From assembly GCF_002220095.1 (NCBI RefSeq), contig NZ_CP022370.1:1-64000 (forward strand): a DNA stretch of 64,000 nucleotides, in the 5' to 3' direction. Position numbers and translations under genes: made by a program. Below are positions 59,436-64,000 of the stretch, piece after piece. The DNA comes from Bosea sp. AS-1 (GTDB lineage: Bacteria > Pseudomonadota > Alphaproteobacteria > Rhizobiales > Beijerinckiaceae). The notes below the pieces were generated by a model, which was not told the DNA's origin, did not search any database, and saw only the letters and a list, made by a program, of their open reading frames with translations. Position 1 is the first letter of the stretch; each line of letters opens with the position of its first letter.

Positions 59436-62400
59436 TCGCCCGCCTGATCGCCTGGTCGGCGCGCAACCTGATCCTCGTCTTCGTTGCCGCTGCCTTCGCC
59501 GTGGCGGCGGGTGTCTATGCGCTGAAGACCTTGCCGCTCGACGCTATCCCCGACCTCTCCGACGTCCAGGTCATCGTCTACACCGAGTATCCCGGCCAGG
59601 CGCCGCAGGTGATCGAGGACCAGGTCACCTATCCGCTGACGACCTCGATGCTGACGGTGCCGAAGGCGCGCGTCGTCCGTGGCTTCTCCTTCTTCGGGGT
59701 CTCCTTCGTCTATGTCATCTTCGAGGACGGCACCGATCCCTATTGGGCGCGTTCGCGGGTGCTCGAATATCTCAATGCCGCCGCGCGGCGTTTGCCGACG
59801 GGTGTCTCGCCGACGCTCGGACCGGACGCGACCGGGGTGGGCTGGGTCTACCAGTACGCGGTCATCGCCAAGAACATGACCCTGGCCGAACTGCGCTCGC
59901 TACAGGACTGGGTCGTGCGCTTCGCGGCTTCTCGTGCCGAGGGGGTGGCCGAGGTCGCCAGCGTCGGCGGCTTCGTCAAGCAATACGCGATCGTCGTCGA
60001 TCCCGTGCGGCTGCGCGCCCAGGGCGTCTCGCTCGCGACGCTTCGGGAGGCGGTCCGCAGCAGCAACATGGACGTCGGCGGACGCACGGTCGAGCTCAGC
60101 GAGTTCGAGTTCATGGTTCGCGGCCGCGGCTACCTGAAGTCGATCGCCGATATCGAGAACATCGTCCTGAAAAGCGATCGGGGCGTGCCGCTTCGCCTCT
60201 CCGATGTCGCCCGCGTCGAACTCGGTCCCGATGAGCGGCGCGGCATCACCGAACTCAACGGCGATGGCGAGGTCGCCAGCGGCATCATCCTGCAACGCTT
60301 CGGCGCCAACGCGCTGGCAGTGATCGAACACGCCAAGGCGCGCCTTGCCGAGGTCGCGGCGAGCCTGCCGGGCGGGCCGAGATCGTGCCGGTCTACGACC
60401 GCTCCGGGTTGATCGAGCGGGCGATCGAGACGCTGAAGGGCACGCTGATCGAGGAGAGCATCATCGTCGCCCTGGTCTGCATCGTGTTCCTTCTGCATCT
60501 GCGCAGCGCCCTGGTGGCGATCATCATGCTGCCCGTCGGCATCCTGATGGCCTTCGCGGCGATGAAGGCGCTGGGGCTTGGCTCCAACATCATGAGCCTC
60601 GGCGGCATCGCCATCGCCGTCGGCGCCATGATCGACGCCGCCATCGTCATGATCGAGAACGCCCACAAGCACCTGGAACGGGCTCAGCCGGACAAGCCTC
60701 GTATCGACATCCTGATCGAGGCGGCCAGCGAGGTCGGCCCGGCGTTGTTCTTCAGCCTGCTCGTCATCACCGTCTCCTTCCTGCCGATCTTCACGCTGGA
60801 GGCGGAGGAAGGACGCCTGTTCGGGCCGCTCGCCTTCACCAAGACGTTCGCCATGGCGGCGGCCGCGCTCCTGTCGGTGACGCTCGTCCCGGCGCTGATG
60901 GTCATCTTCGTCAAGGGCAGGATCATTCCGGAGAGCCGCAACCCGATCAATCGCGGCCTGATCGCGCTCTACCGTCCGATGATTCGCGGCGTTCTCGGGG
61001 CCAAGACCCTGACGATCCTGGCTGCGGTAGCCGTCCTCGGGCTCAGCCTCTGGCCAGCGCGGCAGCTCGGCTCGGAGTTCATGCCGTCCCTTGATGAGGG
61101 CACGCTGATGTACATGCCGACCACCTTGCCCGGGATCTCCGTCACCAAGGCGGCCGAGCTGCTCCAGACCCAGAACCGGATCATCCGCTCGTTCCCGGAA
61201 GTTGCCTCGGTCTACGGCAAGGCCGGACGCGCCCAGACGGCAACCGACCCGGCGCCGACCGAGATGTTCGAGACCATCATCAACCTGAAGCCCAAGACGG
61301 ACTGGCGCGAGGGTGTCACGCTCGACAGCCTCAAGGCGGAGATGGACAAGGCTCTCCAGTTCCCCGGCATCTCCAACGCCTGGACGCAGCCCATCCGCGC
61401 ACGCATCGACATGCTGGCGACCGGCATCCGCACGCCGATCGGGGTTAAGGTCTTCGGCACCGATCTAGCGCAGATGGAGTCGATCTCGCGCCAGGTCGAG
61501 ACCGTGCTCAAGGCCGTCCCGGGAACGAGCAGTGCCTATGCCGAGCGTGTCATCGGGGGCTACTTCCTCGACATTGTGCCGGATCGGATTGCGCTGGGGC
61601 GCTACGGGCTCTCCGTCGGCGACGTCCAGAATGCCGTGGTGATGGCGATGGGCGGCGAGACCGTGACGACGACGGTCGAAGGCCGCGAGCGCTATGGGGT
61701 CGCCATCCGCTACCCTCGCGACCTGCGTTCGGATCCGCAGGCTATCGCCCGCGAGGTCCAGATCTCGACGCCGTCCGGCGCCAGCGTCCCGCTCGGCGAG
61801 GTTGCGAGCATCGAGCGCAAGCGTGGCGCCACCTCGATCCGCACCGAGAATGGTGAGCTCGCGGTCTATATCTTCGTGGACACTGTCGGGCGTGACCTCG
61901 GCGGCTATGTCCGCGATGCCCAGGACGCGATCGCGCAGAGCATCAAGCTGCCCGCGGGCTACCGCATCGCCTGGAGCGGTCAGTTCGAGTATCTCGAACG
62001 GGCCGAGGCGCGTCTCAAGCTGGTCGTGCCGGTGACGCTCGCGATCATCTTCCTGCTGCTCTACCTGAACTTCCGCAGGCTGACCGAGACCTTCATTGTC
62101 ATGCTCTCGCTGCCCTTCGCGCTGGTCGGCGGAGTCTGGCTGCTCTGGTGGCTCGGCTTCAACATGTCGGTCGCCGTTGCGGTCGGGTTTATCGCGCTCG
62201 CCGGTGTTGCGGCCGAGACCGGCGTGATCATGCTGATCTATCTCGACCACGCGCTGAAGGAGGTGCAGGCGCGCTGCGCGGCGGAGGGGCGAGCATTCAC
62301 GCGAGCCGATCTGCAGGAGGCGATCATGCTGGGCGCGGTCGAGCGCGTGCGGCCCAAGATCATGACGGTCATCGCGATCATGGCCGGCCTGCTGCCGATC

Positions 62401-62607
62401 CTGTGGAACACCGGCACGGGATCGGAGGTGATGCAGCGCATCGCCGTGCCGATGATCGGCGGCATGGTCTCCTCGACCGTGCTGACGCTGCTGGTGATCC
62501 CGGCGATCTACGGCCTGATCAAGGGCTGGCGGCTGCCGGCGGCCGCTGTGACCGATAAGGCAACATCGGGATCCGCGCCGGCAAGCTTCGCTGCGGCTGT
62601 CGAATGA
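59432..62607 (+). CDS. cusA: CusA-type heavy-metal RND efflux pump, one frameshift
   Basis: MIARLIAWSARNLILVFVAA opens the pump; LPLDAIPDLSDVQVIVYTEY and TDPYWARSRVLEYLN are family marks. The frame breaks at GGG 60374-60376 after AEVAASLPGG; one G gives AEIVPVYDRSGLIERAIETL and 1058 residues. The rest is intact: GGIAIAVGAMIDAAIVMIEN with the proton-relay Asp/Glu, METTTFVVTLEP-like pore replaced by MYMPTTLPGISV, and GFIALAGVAAETGVIMLIYL. Inner-membrane proton antiporter for Cu(I)/Ag(I). It overlaps cusB. Confidence 0.93.
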
Positions 62608-62618
62608 GGGAGGAGCCA

Positions 62619-62735
62619 ATGATGCACAACATGATGAGCGGTATGGGCTGGGGCATGGGCCTCGTCGGCCTACTCGGCATCGCAGTACTGGTGCTCACGA
62701 TCGCAGCGCTCGTGAAATACGTCTTCTTCCGGTGA
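62619..62735 (+). CDS. Tiny Met-rich membrane protein after cusA
   Basis: 38 residues: MMHNMMSGMGWGMGLVGLLG then one membrane helix (IAVLVLTIAALVKYVFF). GGGAGGAG upstream (62608-62615) supports the start. Met- and His-rich N-termini on tiny membrane proteins are common beside copper pumps. Confidence 0.6.
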   Translation: MMHNMMSGMGWGMGLVGLLGIAVLVLTIAALVKYVFFR

Positions 62736-62792
62736 CGGCGCTGGATGCGCGCACGACCGGAGGAAGACACAGCCAAGGCAAAGGAGACAATT

Positions 62793-63284
62793 ATGCCAAC
62801 CGAGCTCTATCCATCCCGCCGCGCGCTGATGATCGGCGCTGCGCAGGCAGCCGCGGCGCTCGCGCTGTCGCCTCCGTCACTGGCCGCCGAGGCGCTCCCG
62901 AAGATGACCGTGACTCGTGACCCGAACTGCGGCTGTTGCAGCAACTGGATTGCGCATGTGAAGGCCGCGGGCTTTCCGGTCGAAGTGGTCGAGGTTCCCG
63001 ACGTCATGCCGCTCAAGACCAGGCTTGGCGTGCCCGATGCCCTGGCATCGTGCCATACCGCCGAGATCGACGGCTATGTCGTCGAAGGTCATGTTCCGGC
63101 CGAGGCGATCAAGCGATTGCTGGTCGAGCGGCTGCGGGTGAAGGGCATCGCTGTCGCGGGCATGCCGGTCGGCTCGCCCGGAATGGAGATCCCGGGCCAG
63201 GCGCCTCAGATTTACGAGGTCGTCCTCTTCGCCTCCGGAGAGCAGCGCCTGTTTGCCCGCTATCGCGGGCTGCAACAGATTTGA
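62793..63284 (+). CDS. DUF411 metal-binding protein
   Basis: 163 residues with a Tat-like start (SRRALMIGAAQAAAALALSP). DUF411 marks: VTRDPNCGCCSNWIAHVKAA, PDALASCHTAEIDGYVVEGH, GHVPAEAIKRLL, and MPVGSPGMEIPG. The CGCC and CHT motifs are the likely copper ligands. Periplasmic; found with Cus and Cop systems. The ATG at 62793 has AAGGAG upstream. Confidence 0.9.
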   Translation: MPTELYPSRRALMIGAAQAAAALALSPPSLAAEALPKMTVTRDPNCGCCSNWIAHVKAAGFPVEVVEVPDVMPLKTRLGVPDALASCHTAEIDGYVVEGHVPAEAIKRLLVERLRVKGIAVAGMPVGSPGMEIPGQAPQIYEVVLFASGEQRLFARYRGLQQI

Positions 63285-63418
63285 TCTATACGCGTTAGCG
63301 ATGACCCCGCGGCAAGAGAGAGAGAATGCCATGGTCGGTTGAGTCGGACGGGACGAATCCGCAGCCGGTACAAGAAGGGTATTCGCAACCTTTGCTGAGC
63401 TTTCATTCGGTGGGCGAT

Positions 63419-63831
63419 TCACGATGCGTCTTGCGGGATAGTTGGATCAGCGAGGACTTCCACAATCCGACACGATGCGACGCTCCCGTTGTCGCACGAT
63501 TTTATCATTCGAATGAGCTCGCCCTTAAGTCCAGAAGCCGACCTATCCTGATCTCGACGGCTTCAAGCTGATCCGTGGCAATTCGGCTGACCTGGTCACA
63601 AGAGGCCTCCGGGCTTTCCTGCAGAGCAAGCATTCTCTTAATGGCCGGGATATCGAAGCCGAGGTCCCGGGAATGCCGGATGAATGTCAAACGTCGTACG
63701 TCCTCGGCTCCGTAAAGCCGGCGTCTGCTTTCCGTGCGGGGCGGCTTTGGGGTGAGGTTGATCCGCTCGTAGTAGCGGATTGTTTCAATATTGACGCCTG
63801 TCCGTTGTGACAAAGCTCCGATGGTGATCAT
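63419..63831 (-). CDS. MerR-family metal regulator of the copper cluster, one frameshift
   Basis: MITIGALSQRTGVNIETIRY, YERINLTPKPPRTESRRRLY and RRLTFIRHSRDLGFDIPAIK. The frame breaks at the TT run 63525-63526 (AA on the coding strand); one base restores LLDLKGELIRMIKSCDNGSV and ASCRIVEVLADPTIPQDAS (137 residues). Cys in PEASC and CDNGSVASC are the metal ligands. Convergent with the DUF411 gene. Confidence 0.8.
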
Positions 63832-64000
63832 GGCGGATTCATTCCGTAGGGGCGATTGACGCCATCAGCGCGACACCTGGCATGCGCCGTCGCGCGGTGG
63901 GCCGGAGCGTCTCAGCGACGTTGTCGCCGGGATGGCGGACGAACCCGTGCTGACAGATGGAATAGAAGCTCATCGACGGTCTTATCTCCATTCTTGCGCT

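Noticed and set aside
63839..63973. 44-codon minus-strand reading upstream of the last merR
   Set aside because: No membrane segment, metal motif or ribosome site; too short to support near the window edge.
1..64000. CRISPR arrays, tRNA or rRNA genes, insertion sequences
   Set aside because: No regularly spaced repeats, cloverleaf-like sequences, rRNA segments or transposase motifs were seen. Short or divergent elements could be missed by eye.

Overview
The window looks like part of a conjugative repABC plasmid (or secondary replicon) from an alphaproteobacterium, most likely a member of the Hyphomicrobiales/Rhizobiales. Evidence: GC-rich sequence throughout, a complete repA-repB-repC replicon with two parS-type palindromes and a predicted counter-transcribed RNA (about 27.0-31.0 kb), a VirB/VirD4 type IV secretion operon, a LuxI-type autoinducer synthase, and an RHE_PE00001-type plasmid gene. 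No chromosomal core genes, tRNAs or rRNAs are seen.

Layout. (1) 0-6.3 kb: copper-resistance genes on the minus strand (CusF-like, cupredoxin, CopA-type multicopper oxidase, TolC-like outer-membrane factor, small lipoprotein), divergent from an OmpR-type two-component pair. (2) 6.6-19.4 kb: one leftward operon virB1-B2-B3-B4-(two B5/unknown)-small-lipoprotein-B6-B8-B9-B10-B11-virD4. (3) 19.5-23.6 kb: seven mostly exported proteins on the plus strand, divergent from virB1, including two SNase-like proteins in tandem and a second lysozyme-like protein. (4) 24-26.4 kb: luxI-type gene, WGR-domain protein and small unknowns. (5) 27-31 kb: repABC. (6) 31-45.7 kb: a resolvase, a restriction-endonuclease-NACHT protein, a tyrosine recombinase plus DUF3800 gene beside a large loxP-like palindrome, and a type II-short CBASS operon (CD-NTase, E2-like, patatin effector) with divergent CapH/CapP-type regulators, then a RES toxin-antitoxin pair. 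(7) 46.2-51.6 kb: arsenic resistance (two arsR, two unrelated arsC types, acr3, flavoprotein with Cys-rich tail, MFS transporter). (8) 51.7-55.4 kb: second RES toxin-antitoxin pair, arsR-uppP, L,D-transpeptidase. (9) 55.5-56.2 kb: gene remnants (dinB, acr3 3' end). (10) 56.2-63.8 kb: MerR regulator, ModE-like regulator, and a Cus-type copper efflux set (exported Cys-rich protein, FixH/YtkA-like protein, CusB, CusA, tiny membrane protein, DUF411 protein, MerR).

How it works together: a self-maintenance core (repABC, recombinases, toxin-antitoxin pairs) and a mating channel carry a cargo of metal resistance (Cu at both ends, As in the middle) and antiphage defence (CBASS, NACHT). No relaxase is visible, so mobilisation must rely on a gene outside the window.

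Caution: many otherwise intact genes are broken by what looks like one missing base, usually in a short run of identical bases (virB6, capH, the CBASS E2 gene, the ars flavoprotein, cusA, the last merR, two small genes near luxI). Adding one base restores a normal full-length product in each. I treat these as probable consensus errors rather than pseudogenes, but real decay cannot be excluded, above all in the first 4 kb, where the damage is densest.
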